From Bacteroidales bacterium (GTDB lineage Bacteria; Bacteroidota; Bacteroidia; Bacteroidales; G3-4614), in the NCBI GenBank assembly GCA_015061035.1, contig SUXK01000005.1:103382-167381 (forward strand): a stretch of DNA of 64,000 bases, in the 5' to 3' direction. The notes beneath the pieces are model-generated. The model was not told where the DNA came from. It worked only from the letters and a program-made list of their open reading frames with translations, and did no database searches. A program made the translations under genes and the position numbers. Shown in pieces: positions 26,731 to 36,412 of this stretch. Within the stretch, counting starts at the first letter, position 1. Each line of letters opens with the position of its first letter.

Positions 26731-27807
26731 GTGGCAAAAAGAGTCACATATTTGGTTATATTGCTAATTATAGTAATACCCACATCAGCGCAAAAGTTGA
26801 TGTGGGATATTGACTTTTTGGGATACTTTGATAATAGAGAGTACAATACCAGTCTGACATCTGCAAAGACTCTGTTTGGTGTGCGTCTGTCGCCCGAGGT
26901 TGGAGTTGAGTTTGCCAACTCTCACAGATTAATGGCAGGAGCAAGTTGGGTTCAGCCATTTGGAGCGGATATAAAGGAGAGTAAAATAACGCCTACACTA
27001 TATTATAGGTATGCAAAAAAAGGCTTTTCAATGAGTTTTGGAATGTTCCCACGAACACAACTTATTGAGAAACTGCCCTCATATATGCTCTATGATTCAA
27101 TTGCAATATATCGTCCCAATATAGCGGGAGTGTTGTTTCAATATCAATCAAAAAAAGGATATGTTGAGGCTTACATCGACTGGACTCAGATGCAGAGTAA
27201 AACACGCCGTGAGGCGTTTATGGTACTTGCATCAGGACGGTGGACTCCCAAAGTTTTTATTCTTGGAGGACACTTTAGCATGAATCATTTGGCTCGTTCA
27301 TCGCAACCCGTAGAGGGGGAGTCGGTGATGGACCATATATCACTATCTCCATTTATAGGTGCAGACTTTACACAAATGGTGCCAAAGTTGGATACCCTAT
27401 CATTAAGAGTTGGTTATTATGTTGGGTTTGAACGTCACAGGGGTACAAAAGAGCAGCATACTCCAAATGGACCTATGGTTGAGTTTAATATGGCATGGAA
27501 ATATATAGGATTAGACAATACCTTCTATTACGGTGGCAATCTCTTCCCATTTTACGGTTTATGTGGTGCGCAACTATATCAAGGCGATCCATTTTATCGT
27601 ACAGATGAGTGGTATAACCAAACCGATATAAACATCTATTTCTTTAGAAATCGTTTTGTAAATTGCTCTGCTAAACTAACATTTCATATATTGCCGAGTT
27701 CATTTAACTTTCAACAACAGTTGGCAGTGAGATTTAATTTGAATGAGTCGATATGGAAAGATAAGGCAAACTCAAAGAATCGCCCATATTTAGAAAGTAT
27801 ATATTAA
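26731..27807 (+). CDS. Exported barrel-like protein between gltX and waaA
   Basis: A 358-residue protein of unknown function. A signal peptide (about 1-20, ending TSA) is followed by many alternating aromatic beta-strand segments, ending in a strand-rich C-terminus, which suggests an outer-membrane beta-barrel. A GTG start at 26731 fits a preceding AGAGGA ribosome-binding site. It lies 9 bp after gltX and 11 bp before waaA; a link with LPS core assembly is possible from position only. Confidence 0.7.
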   Translation: MAKRVTYLVILLIIVIPTSAQKLMWDIDFLGYFDNREYNTSLTSAKTLFGVRLSPEVGVEFANSHRLMAGASWVQPFGADIKESKITPTLYYRYAKKGFSMSFGMFPRTQLIEKLPSYMLYDSIAIYRPNIAGVLFQYQSKKGYVEAYIDWTQMQSKTRREAFMVLASGRWTPKVFILGGHFSMNHLARSSQPVEGESVMDHISLSPFIGADFTQMVPKLDTLSLRVGYYVGFERHRGTKEQHTPNGPMVEFNMAWKYIGLDNTFYYGGNLFPFYGLCGAQLYQGDPFYRTDEWYNQTDINIYFFRNRFVNCSAKLTFHILPSSFNFQQQLAVRFNLNESIWKDKANSKNRPYLESIY

Positions 27808-27818
27808 AACATCTAATT

Positions 27819-29042
27819 ATGAACGTAATTTATAACACCGGAATATATCTATATAAGCAGTTGGTAAAATTGGTTTCGCCCCGCAACCCTAAGGCAAAAC
27901 TTATGACAGAGGGACACAAAACTCTTTTTGCCGATTTGGATGCTAAACTATCAAAGGAGGGTGGCTACATTTGGATTCACGCATCGTCATTGGGCGAGTT
28001 TGAACAAGGACGTCCAATAATTGAAAAAATAAAATCAATCAATCCTCAGACAAAAATATTACTAACATTCTTCTCTCCATCGGGATATACTGTACGAAAA
28101 GATTATCCGTTAGCCGATGTAGTCTCATATCTGCCATTTGATTTACCCAAGAATGTAAATCGTTTTCTTGATATGGTAAAACCCAAAATGGCAATATTTA
28201 TAAAGTATGAATTTTGGGGAAACTATCTTACCGAGTTACATAAACGTCAAATACCTACATATATAGTATCTGCTATATTCCGAAAAAATCAAATATTCTT
28301 TAAACCTCATGGTGCGATGTTTAGAAAAATGTTAGGTTACTATAAACACCTGTTTGTTCAAGACACTGCATCAAAAGAGTTGTTAGAGAGTATTGGCGTT
28401 ACATCGGTAACTGTTGTGGGTGATACCCGTTTTGACAGAGTGGCAGAGATAGCATCACAAACAAAAGAGTTGCCTGTTTTTGAGGAGTTCTCAAAGAATT
28501 CTATGGTAATGGTTGTGGGAAGTTCGTGGGAGGCAGATGAAGAGATATACATTGACTATTTCAACACTCATCCTGACCTGAAACTGATAATAGCACCTCA
28601 CGAGATAAACGCTTCTCATATTGCTAATATTACTCAAAAGATAAAACGTCCAATACTATTCTATTCTCAATCAGAAGGCAAAGATGCAAAAGATTATGAT
28701 TGTTTGGTGGTAGATTGCTTTGGACTGCTGTCATCAATATATCGCTATGCAAGTGTAGCGTATATAGGAGGAGGATTTGGTGCTGGAATACACAATGTGC
28801 CAGAGGCCGCAGTATATGGAGTGCCTGTAATATTTGGTCCCAACTATAAAAAGTTTAAAGAGGCTCGCGATTTGATAGAGTGTGGAGGTTCATTTACAAT
28901 CTCAACTAAAGAGGAGTTTGAAGAGATTATGCAATCTCTCTCTGATGATAAATTCAGAGAGGAGTCAGGAGCAAAAGCGGGAGAATATATAAATAGGAAC
29001 ACAGGTGCAACATTGAGAGTTGTAAAAGAGATATTTTTATAA
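27819..29042 (+). CDS. waaA: 3-deoxy-D-manno-octulosonic acid (Kdo) transferase
   Basis: WaaA adds Kdo from CMP-Kdo to lipid A precursors at the inner membrane. The 407-residue GT30 protein has the catalytic-base motif HASSLGEFEQGRP with Glu60, and the C-terminal nucleotide-binding part with YIGGGFGAGIHNVPEAAVYGVPV (key residues G-GIHN-PEA). The N-terminus is slightly hydrophobic and basic, as in membrane-associated members. It follows the barrel-like gene by 11 bp. Confidence 0.94.
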   Translation: MNVIYNTGIYLYKQLVKLVSPRNPKAKLMTEGHKTLFADLDAKLSKEGGYIWIHASSLGEFEQGRPIIEKIKSINPQTKILLTFFSPSGYTVRKDYPLADVVSYLPFDLPKNVNRFLDMVKPKMAIFIKYEFWGNYLTELHKRQIPTYIVSAIFRKNQIFFKPHGAMFRKMLGYYKHLFVQDTASKELLESIGVTSVTVVGDTRFDRVAEIASQTKELPVFEEFSKNSMVMVVGSSWEADEEIYIDYFNTHPDLKLIIAPHEINASHIANITQKIKRPILFYSQSEGKDAKDYDCLVVDCFGLLSSIYRYASVAYIGGGFGAGIHNVPEAAVYGVPVIFGPNYKKFKEARDLIECGGSFTISTKEEFEEIMQSLSDDKFREESGAKAGEYINRNTGATLRVVKEIFL

Positions 29043-29083
29043 TAAAAATGTTCATTTTGCTATCTTGATATTGCAATTTTTTG

Positions 29084-29091
29084 TAATTTTG
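29084..29091 (+). promoter_or_regulatory. -7 box upstream of pta
   Basis: TAATTTTG fits TAnnTTTG; the pta start codon lies 152 nt further down, so the leader would be long and would contain the repeats at 29170-29230. The -33 element is unclear. Confidence 0.4.
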
Positions 29092-29169
29092 CAGTTGCGT
29101 GGTTAACAACATTGCAAGTAAGCAAATTTAATCAGTACTCAAGTTTTAACAATGTTAAGCGGGAGCAGA

Positions 29170-29194
29170 TTCAACAAACGAATGTTTGTTAACT
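29170..29194. repeat. Dispersed palindromic 25-bp repeat, copy 2
   Basis: Identical over 25 bp to 11447-11471, with the same AACAAAC-GAAT-GTTTGTT inverted repeat. It lies in the pta leader. Confidence 0.85.
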
Positions 29195-29239
29195 AACAAC
29201 TAAAAACTAACAACTAAAAACTAACCAACTAAAAACTAT
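29194..29239 (+). repeat. AACTAAAAACTA-type short repeats in the pta leader
   Basis: The stretch repeats AACTAACAACTAAAAACTA and ACTAACCAACTAAAAACTA-like units several times. Positions 29210-29230 are an exact reverse complement of 11327-11347. Confidence 0.8.
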
Positions 29240-29243
29240 AATA

Positions 29244-30260
29244 ATGGACGTAATCGCAAAAATCGTATCACAAGCGCAAGCAAATATTCAGCGTATTGTG
29301 TTGCCCGAAGGAGGAGATAATCGTACTCTTATTGCTGCCGACAAATTAGTGGCAGACAAAGTTGCAGATATTATCCTTATGGGTAATGAGTCGGAAATAG
29401 CAGCGAAAGCAGCGGAGTTGGGATTGAAAAATATCTCTGGAGCAACCATAATTGATCCGGTAACTAATCCCAAGAAAGAGGAGTATGCAACCTACCTATA
29501 TGAGTTGCGTAAATCAAAAGGAATGACAATGGAACAGGCAATGAAATTGGCAGAAGATCCATTGTACTTGGCTCCTTTGATGATTAAAAAAGGCGATGCC
29601 GATGGCGAGATTGCAGGAGCATGCAATGCAACAAGCAGCGTTTTACGCCCAGCATTTCAAATAGTAAAAACTGCACCCGGAGTGAGTGTTGTTTCAGGAT
29701 TGTTTATTATGGTTTTAAAAGACAATCAATTGGGTGAGGACGGTGTTATGACATTTGCCGATTGTGCAGTGTGTCCCGATCCAACAGCCGAGGAGTTGGC
29801 TCAAATAGCAATCTCAACAGCCGAAACAACAAAGGCTCTTGCAGGTTTTGAACCTCGTGTTGCAATGTTGAGTTTCTCAACCAAAGGAAGTGCAAAACAT
29901 GAGAGAATAGATAAAGTAATTGAGGCAACACGTATAGCAAAAGAGCGTTGTCCTGAGATTATGCTTGATGGCGAGATGCAATTAGATGCCGCAATAGTTC
30001 CCGAGGTGGGAGCATCAAAAGCACCCGGAAGCCCCGTTGCTGGAAAGGCAAACGTATTGGTATTCCCTTCGCTTGAAGCAGGAAACATTGGTTATAAATT
30101 GGTGCAACGTTTTGCAGGAGCAACAGCAATAGGACCAATTCTTCAAGGATTGGCAGCGCCTATAAACGACCTTTCAAGAGGATGCTCGGCTGAGGATATA
30201 TATTTGACAGTTGCAGTTGCAGCAGTTCAATCAATACAACTAAAGAGTAAACAACAATAA
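29244..30260 (+). CDS. pta: Phosphate acetyltransferase
   Basis: Pta converts acetyl-CoA and phosphate to acetyl phosphate. The 338-residue protein is the short form with only the catalytic PTA_PTB domain. Recognisable stretches include IVLPEGGDNRTL (about 19-30), GACNATSSVLRPAFQIVKTAPG and the C-terminal GPILQGLAAPINDLSRGCS (key residues GP-LQG-NDLSRG). It is paired with ackA 71 bp downstream, forming the acetate/ATP branch of fermentation. Confidence 0.97.
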   Translation: MDVIAKIVSQAQANIQRIVLPEGGDNRTLIAADKLVADKVADIILMGNESEIAAKAAELGLKNISGATIIDPVTNPKKEEYATYLYELRKSKGMTMEQAMKLAEDPLYLAPLMIKKGDADGEIAGACNATSSVLRPAFQIVKTAPGVSVVSGLFIMVLKDNQLGEDGVMTFADCAVCPDPTAEELAQIAISTAETTKALAGFEPRVAMLSFSTKGSAKHERIDKVIEATRIAKERCPEIMLDGEMQLDAAIVPEVGASKAPGSPVAGKANVLVFPSLEAGNIGYKLVQRFAGATAIGPILQGLAAPINDLSRGCSAEDIYLTVAVAAVQSIQLKSKQQ

Positions 30261-30278
30261 CAATAAATATATAAGAAT

Positions 30279-30308
30279 AAAACTCACTCAAAAAATTGAG
30301 TGGGTTTT
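30279..30308 (+). terminator. Hairpin between pta and ackA
   Basis: AAAACTCACTCA (30279-30290) pairs with TGAGTGGGTTTT (30297-30308), with one G-T pair, and ends in TTTTG. It has the shape of an intrinsic terminator placed between two genes that normally act together, so it may only partly stop transcription. Confidence 0.55.
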
Positions 30309-30331
30309 GTTCGTGTAAAAAGCATAACATT

Positions 30332-31531
30332 ATGAAAGTTCTTGTATTAAATTGTGGATCTTCATCAATAAAGTACAAACTCTTTAATACTGCCGACCAC
30401 TCAGTTGAGGCACAAGGAGGAATTGAGAAGATAGGATTAAAAGGTTCGTTCTTAAAAATAACTCTCCCTTCAGGAGAGAAGGTGATACTTGAGAAAGATA
30501 TTCCTGAGCATACAGCAGGTATCGATTTCATATTGAACACTCTTGTTGGAAAAGAGTATGGGTGTATCTCTTCGCTTGACGAGATTGGTGCAGTGGGACA
30601 CCGTATAGTACACGGAGGCGAGAAATTTAACTCTTCAGTATTGATTACCGAGGAGGTTAAAGATAAAATTAGAGAGTGTTTTGATATTGCACCATTGCAT
30701 AACCCTGCAAATATGAAGGGAATTGAGGCTGTTGAGGCAATATTGCCAAATGTGCCACAAGTTGGAGTATTTGATACTGCCTTCCACCAAACAATACCTT
30801 CGTACGCATATATGTATGCACTACCATATAGTTTGTATAAGAACTATGGAGTACGCCGTTACGGATTCCATGGAACAAGTCACCGTTATGTATCACAACG
30901 TGTATGCGACTTCTTAGGAGTAGATGTAAAAGAGCAACGCATCATTACTTGCCACATCGGAAACGGAGGCTCAATTACAGCGGTAAAAGGCGGAAAATCA
31001 ATTGACACATCAATGGGATTGACTCCTGTTGAGGGATTGGTAATGGGAACTCGTGTAGGAGATGTTGACGCTGGAGCATTAATATATATAATGGAGAAAG
31101 AGGGATTGACTCCAGAGCAATTATCAAACCTTATAAACAAGAAGAGTGGAGTGATGGGTGTATCTGAAGTGTCATCAGATATGCGTGAGATTGATGCTGC
31201 TATTAAAGAGGGTAACGAGCAAGCAAAACTTGCATTGGATATGTACCACTACCGTATAGCAAAATATATTGGTGCATATACAGCAGCACTAAACGGAGTA
31301 GATATTATTGTCTTCACAGGAGGAGTAGGAGAGAATCAAATCTCAACACGCAAAAACATATGTGATAGATTGTCATATCTTGGAGTTAAAGTTGATGATG
31401 AGAAGAACAACTCACGTGGCGAAGAGGTTGTAATATCATCGCCCGATTCAGCCGTTAAAGTTGTTGTAATACCAACCGATGAAGAGTTGATGATTGCAAA
31501 AGATACTGAGGCAATTGTATCGGCGTTATAA
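30332..31531 (+). CDS. ackA: Acetate kinase
   Basis: AckA makes ATP and acetate from acetyl phosphate. The 399-residue protein starts MKVLVLNCGSSSIKY (Asn7 is a family active-site residue) and has the second signature GYAFHGTS-type RRYGFHGTSHRYV (about 175-185) and FTGGVGENQ near the end. The ATG at 30332 was chosen because the protein begins there with the family's first signature; the in-frame upstream TTG at 30296 lies inside the hairpin. It is followed by a strong bidirectional terminator. Confidence 0.97.
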   Translation: MKVLVLNCGSSSIKYKLFNTADHSVEAQGGIEKIGLKGSFLKITLPSGEKVILEKDIPEHTAGIDFILNTLVGKEYGCISSLDEIGAVGHRIVHGGEKFNSSVLITEEVKDKIRECFDIAPLHNPANMKGIEAVEAILPNVPQVGVFDTAFHQTIPSYAYMYALPYSLYKNYGVRRYGFHGTSHRYVSQRVCDFLGVDVKEQRIITCHIGNGGSITAVKGGKSIDTSMGLTPVEGLVMGTRVGDVDAGALIYIMEKEGLTPEQLSNLINKKSGVMGVSEVSSDMREIDAAIKEGNEQAKLALDMYHYRIAKYIGAYTAALNGVDIIVFTGGVGENQISTRKNICDRLSYLGVKVDDEKNNSRGEEVVISSPDSAVKVVVIPTDEELMIAKDTEAIVSAL

Positions 31532-31550
31532 CAATGTACCTTATAAAACC

Positions 31551-31583
31551 AAAAGGGGAAGTTTGTAAAGAACTTCCCCTTTT
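31551..31583. terminator. Bidirectional terminator after ackA
   Basis: AAAAGGGGAAGTT (31551-31563) pairs perfectly with AACTTCCCCTTTT (31571-31583). It separates convergent ackA and the outer-membrane receptor-like gene. Confidence 0.85.
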
Positions 31584-31607
31584 GTTATATATGTATAGTC
31601 TGAATAA

Positions 31608-34400
31608 TTACCATCTGCCACCACCGTGTGGGCCTCTTCTGTTGTTCATCTCAACTTGAGGAGTAGCCTCACCTCTCTTTGCAAAGGTGTTAAATTTGTA
31701 GGCAAATGAGAACATAATGTATCGGCCAATGCTATTGGTTTCAACATCCTGAATATAGTTACCTGTAACACTTCTGCTAATGTTCTTATTCTGGTTGAGA
31801 ATATCATATGCTCTAACGCTAAGAGTTGCCTGTTTGCCTTTTAGGAAACTCCATGAAAGTTGTGCATTCCACATCCAACTCTCTTTGTCGTATCCATCGG
31901 CGTAACCACTCTTGCCATTGTAGTTGACATCTGTTGTAAATGTAATATCTCCCGGAATATACAACGTTGTTGCAAATTTTGCTCCATAGTCAAATATGTT
32001 TTGGTTTTGCGATGATTGTAGTGAGTTTTTTGTTCTTTGGTAACTGCCATTACCCGCAATTCTAATATCTCCCCAATTGTTGCTATATACAAACTCTAAT
32101 CTCTCTCTGATGTTGTAGTTCATTGAGGTGTTTCGCAAAGAGTTTGAGTATCCAATTTGTCTGTTGCTTCCAAAACTGGTATGGTTGTTAAATGAGAATT
32201 TTCGGTTTTTAAAAGGCATATTGGTTACTAACATACCCCAAATGTTCCATACTCCATTCTCGTTTACTGGTTTTGTTACCTGAATACCATCACTATCGTA
32301 GTATGTTGAATTGATAATGCTATTCATTACGTAGTTGGCATTAAACATAACCATCATTGAACGTTGCTTCTCGGTTTTGAAACTATTGTATCTGATGTTT
32401 AATGAGTTGTCGTACGATGCTTTAAGATTAGGGTTACCCTCAGTTCTTCTTAGGGGGTCTGATATAGTTTGACTTGGTTGAAGTTGCGAAATAGAGGGCT
32501 GTTGAGTGCGACCTCGATAGTTTATTCTTAAATTATCGCTCTTGCTGATAGTGTAGTTGTAGCGAAGGAAAGGCGAGAAATTATATTGCATCTTTCCGTT
32601 CACATCCCTGTTGCTGTCAATAAGGTTTCGAGATACCGATTTTGAAGGCTCAAAATCGATACCCACATTGTAGTACATCTTTTCGTATGTACCATTAAAT
32701 GCAGTACTTGCTCTATGACGTTGAAAATTATTCCTGAAACTATTACTATAATCAATATTCATATCGCCCAAAGAGCCATCACTGTTTATATTATACGAGA
32801 GTTTGTCGGCGTAGGTGTAATTGTATCTGTAATTATATGAAACAGACCATGTTGTGTGTTTGTTTATTGGCTCAATGTATGAAGCCCTGATACCATAACT
32901 GCCTCCCCAACTGTGATTGTTGTCTTTTAAATCGGTCTTCTCTTTGGTGTTGCTATTGTGATAGGTTGTGTTGTTGTAACTGTAACCATCCTCTTTGCTG
33001 TCGTTATAGCCATAGTTCAGGCTCAAACTAATCTGACGGCCATCCTTTCCCTTGAGTTTGCGGCTAACACTAAGTCTTCCGCCTATGCTAAAGCCGTTTG
33101 CTTTGCTAAATGAATTTAATGAGCCTTCGGTAATATCTCTTTCATCACCTGAGGGGTCTATTTCGTATGAGCGAGTAGCACTTGTATTGCTCATTTTTGA
33201 AGTGCTGTATTTGAAATTGGGGCGGAACTCAATCTGTGTTAAACTGTTGGGATTCCACATCAAACGGTAGTTCATCTCCAAGTTATGCCCCTTGTTTCTG
33301 TTATCTTTAATAGAGTTATCGAAAGTGGTATTGTTTTGAGAAATAAAGTTCTGACGCTCGCTCTTCTCTTTTAAATCCATGTCGGTGTAGGCATACTTTA
33401 CATCTCCTCCTGCTCTGAATTTGTCGCTCTTGCCAACGTTGAAGTTAAGACCTCCAACTACCGAGGAGTTCTCTCCTAACAATGGTCCCCAGCCACCTCT
33501 GCCACGTCTTGAACTGCCAGAGAACATTTGCCCTCCTAAATCAGAGGCTCCCATATTGTTGGTGTTGTTTGCTCCTGCCAAGAGAGTAAGTTGGTTGCTG
33601 TCTTTAAAGTAGTTTGCCATAAGTGATGCTTCATAACGAGCATCAGTAGCACCTCCTGCTTGAGCGCTACCAAACCAACCATTTTTCATTCCCTTTTTTA
33701 CAGTAAGGTTGATTACTGTCTCATCTTCACCGTCATCAACACCTGAGAATCTTGCTTCATCTGATTTTCGGTCAATGACCTGAAGTTTTTCAACCATATT
33801 GGCAGGAAGGTTTTTTGATGCCACTTTAGGATCGTCCGAGAAGAACTCCTGACCATCTACTAAAATCTTTTTAATCTCTTTGCCATTGGCTGTAATCTTT
33901 CCGTTCTCATCAATCTCAATGCCCGGCATCTTCTTTATCATATCCTCAACAACCGCATTGGGTTGGGTTTTATATGAAGCAGCATTAAATTCTATGGTGT
34001 CCTCTTTTGCAATAACATCGGGAGTTTTTCCCATAATAACCGCTTCGGCAAGCATAATTGAGGAGGGTGTCATCTCAATTGTACCCAAATTAACCGACTC
34101 GTTGCCCGGTATTAACGATACGTTTTTATGATATGTTTCGTAACCCAGATATGTGAGAGAAACTATATAATGTCCCATTGCAAGTCCACTAACTCTAAAT
34201 CGTCCTTTCTCCGATGAGGTAGTACCTTTAACAAAACTGCTGTCTTGTGCATTTAAAATTCTTACCCCTAACTGAGGCAGTGGCTCTTTCAACTCATCTT
34301 TAACTATGCCCGAAATAGAGTATGAAAATTGGGCTTGAATGTTAAAGGTTGAAAGAACCAAAAAACACATCAGTATTATATATTGTGAGAGATGTTTCAT
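31608..34400 (-). CDS. Outer-membrane beta-barrel protein with carboxypeptidase-like and plug domains
   Basis: A 930-residue protein of the outer-membrane beta-barrel family related to TonB-dependent receptors. A signal peptide (about 1-23) precedes a carboxypeptidase-regulatory-like domain (about 28-110), a plug-like segment (about 120-215, including PGIEIDENGKITANGKEIK shortened to PGIEIDENGKI and VDGQEFFSDDP) and a long barrel rich in Asn, Ser and aromatic residues. The C-terminal tail is rich in Arg and Gly. No SusD-type partner is adjacent, so it is unlikely to be a classical SusC. A TACTTTTG box lies at 34471-34478. Confidence 0.85.
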   Translation of the reverse strand: MKHLSQYIILMCFLVLSTFNIQAQFSYSISGIVKDELKEPLPQLGVRILNAQDSSFVKGTTSSEKGRFRVSGLAMGHYIVSLTYLGYETYHKNVSLIPGNESVNLGTIEMTPSSIMLAEAVIMGKTPDVIAKEDTIEFNAASYKTQPNAVVEDMIKKMPGIEIDENGKITANGKEIKKILVDGQEFFSDDPKVASKNLPANMVEKLQVIDRKSDEARFSGVDDGEDETVINLTVKKGMKNGWFGSAQAGGATDARYEASLMANYFKDSNQLTLLAGANNTNNMGASDLGGQMFSGSSRRGRGGWGPLLGENSSVVGGLNFNVGKSDKFRAGGDVKYAYTDMDLKEKSERQNFISQNNTTFDNSIKDNRNKGHNLEMNYRLMWNPNSLTQIEFRPNFKYSTSKMSNTSATRSYEIDPSGDERDITEGSLNSFSKANGFSIGGRLSVSRKLKGKDGRQISLSLNYGYNDSKEDGYSYNNTTYHNSNTKEKTDLKDNNHSWGGSYGIRASYIEPINKHTTWSVSYNYRYNYTYADKLSYNINSDGSLGDMNIDYSNSFRNNFQRHRASTAFNGTYEKMYYNVGIDFEPSKSVSRNLIDSNRDVNGKMQYNFSPFLRYNYTISKSDNLRINYRGRTQQPSISQLQPSQTISDPLRRTEGNPNLKASYDNSLNIRYNSFKTEKQRSMMVMFNANYVMNSIINSTYYDSDGIQVTKPVNENGVWNIWGMLVTNMPFKNRKFSFNNHTSFGSNRQIGYSNSLRNTSMNYNIRERLEFVYSNNWGDIRIAGNGSYQRTKNSLQSSQNQNIFDYGAKFATTLYIPGDITFTTDVNYNGKSGYADGYDKESWMWNAQLSWSFLKGKQATLSVRAYDILNQNKNISRSVTGNYIQDVETNSIGRYIMFSFAYKFNTFAKRGEATPQVEMNNRRGPHGGGRW

Positions 34401-34470
34401 CCTTTGTATGGTTGTTATGTTTGTTAGATGTAATATTTGAGAAAAGGTTTAATCATAAATAATATTAAAT

Positions 34471-34478
34471 CAAAAGTA
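34471..34478 (-). promoter_or_regulatory. -7 box of the outer-membrane barrel gene
   Basis: The minus strand reads TACTTTTG, fitting TAnnTTTG, about 70 nt upstream of the start codon. Confidence 0.4.
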
Positions 34479-34496
34479 AAATAATATTAAAAAGTG

Positions 34497-34527
34497 TTTG
34501 ATTTTCTTCAATATGTGTTTATCTTTG
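34497..34527 (+). promoter_or_regulatory. Promoter of the lipoprotein/DUF5723 pair
   Basis: TTTG (34497-34500) and TATCTTTG (34520-34527) are 19 nt apart, an excellent match to the Bacteroidetes consensus. Confidence 0.7.
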
Positions 34528-34588
34528 CATTTGTTCCTAAACTATGATTGAGGAGGAGTAAATATTTAAGAAGTATAAATATATTGAT

Positions 34589-36400
34589 ATGGATATAAAA
34601 AGACTACTTTCTGCTATATTTTGCTTAGTGGCAATATTGGCAACATCATCATGTGTTGATGATAGATACGATTTAGACAATGTTTCAGAAGATGTGCATC
34701 TCTTTGAAAACGGAGTTAATCTTCCTCTGCTACAAACGGGAGATCTCTTCTTTGATGATTTGGTTTCATCAGAAGATGATATTGTTGTAAATGAAAAGGG
34801 TATATATGAGTTTGCAACAAACAAGGAACTTATCTCTTTTGATTTGGAGATTGTAGAAAAGGTTAAGATTCCTCAAGAGGTTTTAGACTTTGGTCCTATA
34901 AAAAGTTACGATGTAATAGCACCAGCAGGAAGTGCTACATTCCCTTTGCCTTCAGCAATAACAGATTATGAGGCTAATTTGCATAGTGAAACACCAGCGA
35001 TTGATTCAAAAGTTACCCGTATTGATAAGGTGTTAACTCATGATGACTGGAGGCCAACTATCAGATTTGATGTGTTGGATGATCAAGGAAATCCGATTAA
35101 AGGTGATATATCTATTGATAAAATAACATTCAGCAACTATAAATTAGAGTTACCAGAATGTTTGATATTAGACAAAAACAATGTATCTGCATCTGATAAT
35201 ATCACAGTAACTACTTTTGATGATTCAAATGTTTTGGAACTTAATGGAGAGACTTCGACAGGCTCTGTTTTTGTTAAGGTAAAAATAGAGGGTGTTAATA
35301 TTGAGGATGGAATGTTTGTAAATCAAAAGATTATTGTTGATGAGGAGGTAAAAATGTATGGAGGTATTTCATTGTCTGTCTCAAATAGTGGTTCAGTAAA
35401 GACTCAATCATTGCAAGTAAGACCTTCATTGACTATCCCCGAAGCCTATATGGATGAGGCTACAGGAACAGCAACAATGGAGGATGAGATAACAGATGAA
35501 AAACTATACATAGGATCACTTCCCGAATTTTTAAAAGATCCCGCAACATCTCTAATTTTAACAAACCCATACGTGCCAATTGTAATAGAGACAACTGTGC
35601 CTATGGACACAATATATGCCGATATTGTAATGGTTCCAAGAGATGAGAATGGAAATAATATTTATGATAATGACGGCAATCCAATAATGATTGAGATTAA
35701 ACATATAGCAGTGCCGGGCGATGACCACGATACTCCCGGGCCTACCATAAGTTATGAGTATGTTGCTTGTCAGGAGATTCCCGAACTCAAAGCCTTAGGA
35801 TATGATTTTGTTGAGTGTCCTGAATTGGGAATGATAACAAAAGAGATTCCATCGTACATTGAGGTGTCAGGAAGAGGATATACAGACCCTGATCACGTAT
35901 ATGACTTCTATATGGGAGAGGATTATCACTCAAAAATATATTATGAGGTTCGTGTTCCATTTATGTTGGAGGCAGATTCTAAAATTTTATATTCAGAGTC
36001 AACAACTGATTTGAATACTGATGTATTTGAAACTTTAAGTGCTTCAAAGATATTTGCCAACGCTAAAATCCTTAACGGATTCCCTGCCGATATGGAATTG
36101 GGTGTGGAATTCTACGATATTAATGGAAACAAGATAGATGGAATTGATGTAATAATCCCCGAAAAAATTAAAGCATCTGAAACAACCATCTTAACAGAGA
36201 ATGTAGAACCTGCTGAGACAAATATGAAGGTTGAGATCTACGAAACAGTTAAGGGAGCGATACAAAAAATTGACCGTATGGATTGGACTGTTAAAGTATT
36301 ATTCCCTGAAAAAGGTCTAATATCTAAATATCAATCATTAAATATTAAGATTGATTTAGAATTGCCTGAAGGAGTAGATATAAATTTTGATAACCTATAA
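34589..36400 (+). CDS. Large lipoprotein of unknown function, paired with DUF5723
   Basis: A 603-residue lipoprotein with a signal peptide ending at lipobox Cys22 (LATSSC). The rest is acidic and beta-rich, with repeated fibronectin-like strand patterns and several Asp/Asn/Gly turns (for example DENGNNIYDNDGNP, about 350-363) that could bind calcium. I do not recognise a named domain. It begins a two-gene unit with the DUF5723 protein 12 bp downstream; the pair is inferred to act together at the outer membrane. Confidence 0.65.
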   Translation: MDIKRLLSAIFCLVAILATSSCVDDRYDLDNVSEDVHLFENGVNLPLLQTGDLFFDDLVSSEDDIVVNEKGIYEFATNKELISFDLEIVEKVKIPQEVLDFGPIKSYDVIAPAGSATFPLPSAITDYEANLHSETPAIDSKVTRIDKVLTHDDWRPTIRFDVLDDQGNPIKGDISIDKITFSNYKLELPECLILDKNNVSASDNITVTTFDDSNVLELNGETSTGSVFVKVKIEGVNIEDGMFVNQKIIVDEEVKMYGGISLSVSNSGSVKTQSLQVRPSLTIPEAYMDEATGTATMEDEITDEKLYIGSLPEFLKDPATSLILTNPYVPIVIETTVPMDTIYADIVMVPRDENGNNIYDNDGNPIMIEIKHIAVPGDDHDTPGPTISYEYVACQEIPELKALGYDFVECPELGMITKEIPSYIEVSGRGYTDPDHVYDFYMGEDYHSKIYYEVRVPFMLEADSKILYSESTTDLNTDVFETLSASKIFANAKILNGFPADMELGVEFYDINGNKIDGIDVIIPEKIKASETTILTENVEPAETNMKVEIYETVKGAIQKIDRMDWTVKVLFPEKGLISKYQSLNIKIDLELPEGVDINFDNL

Positions 36401-36412
36401 ATTGAAGCGAAG

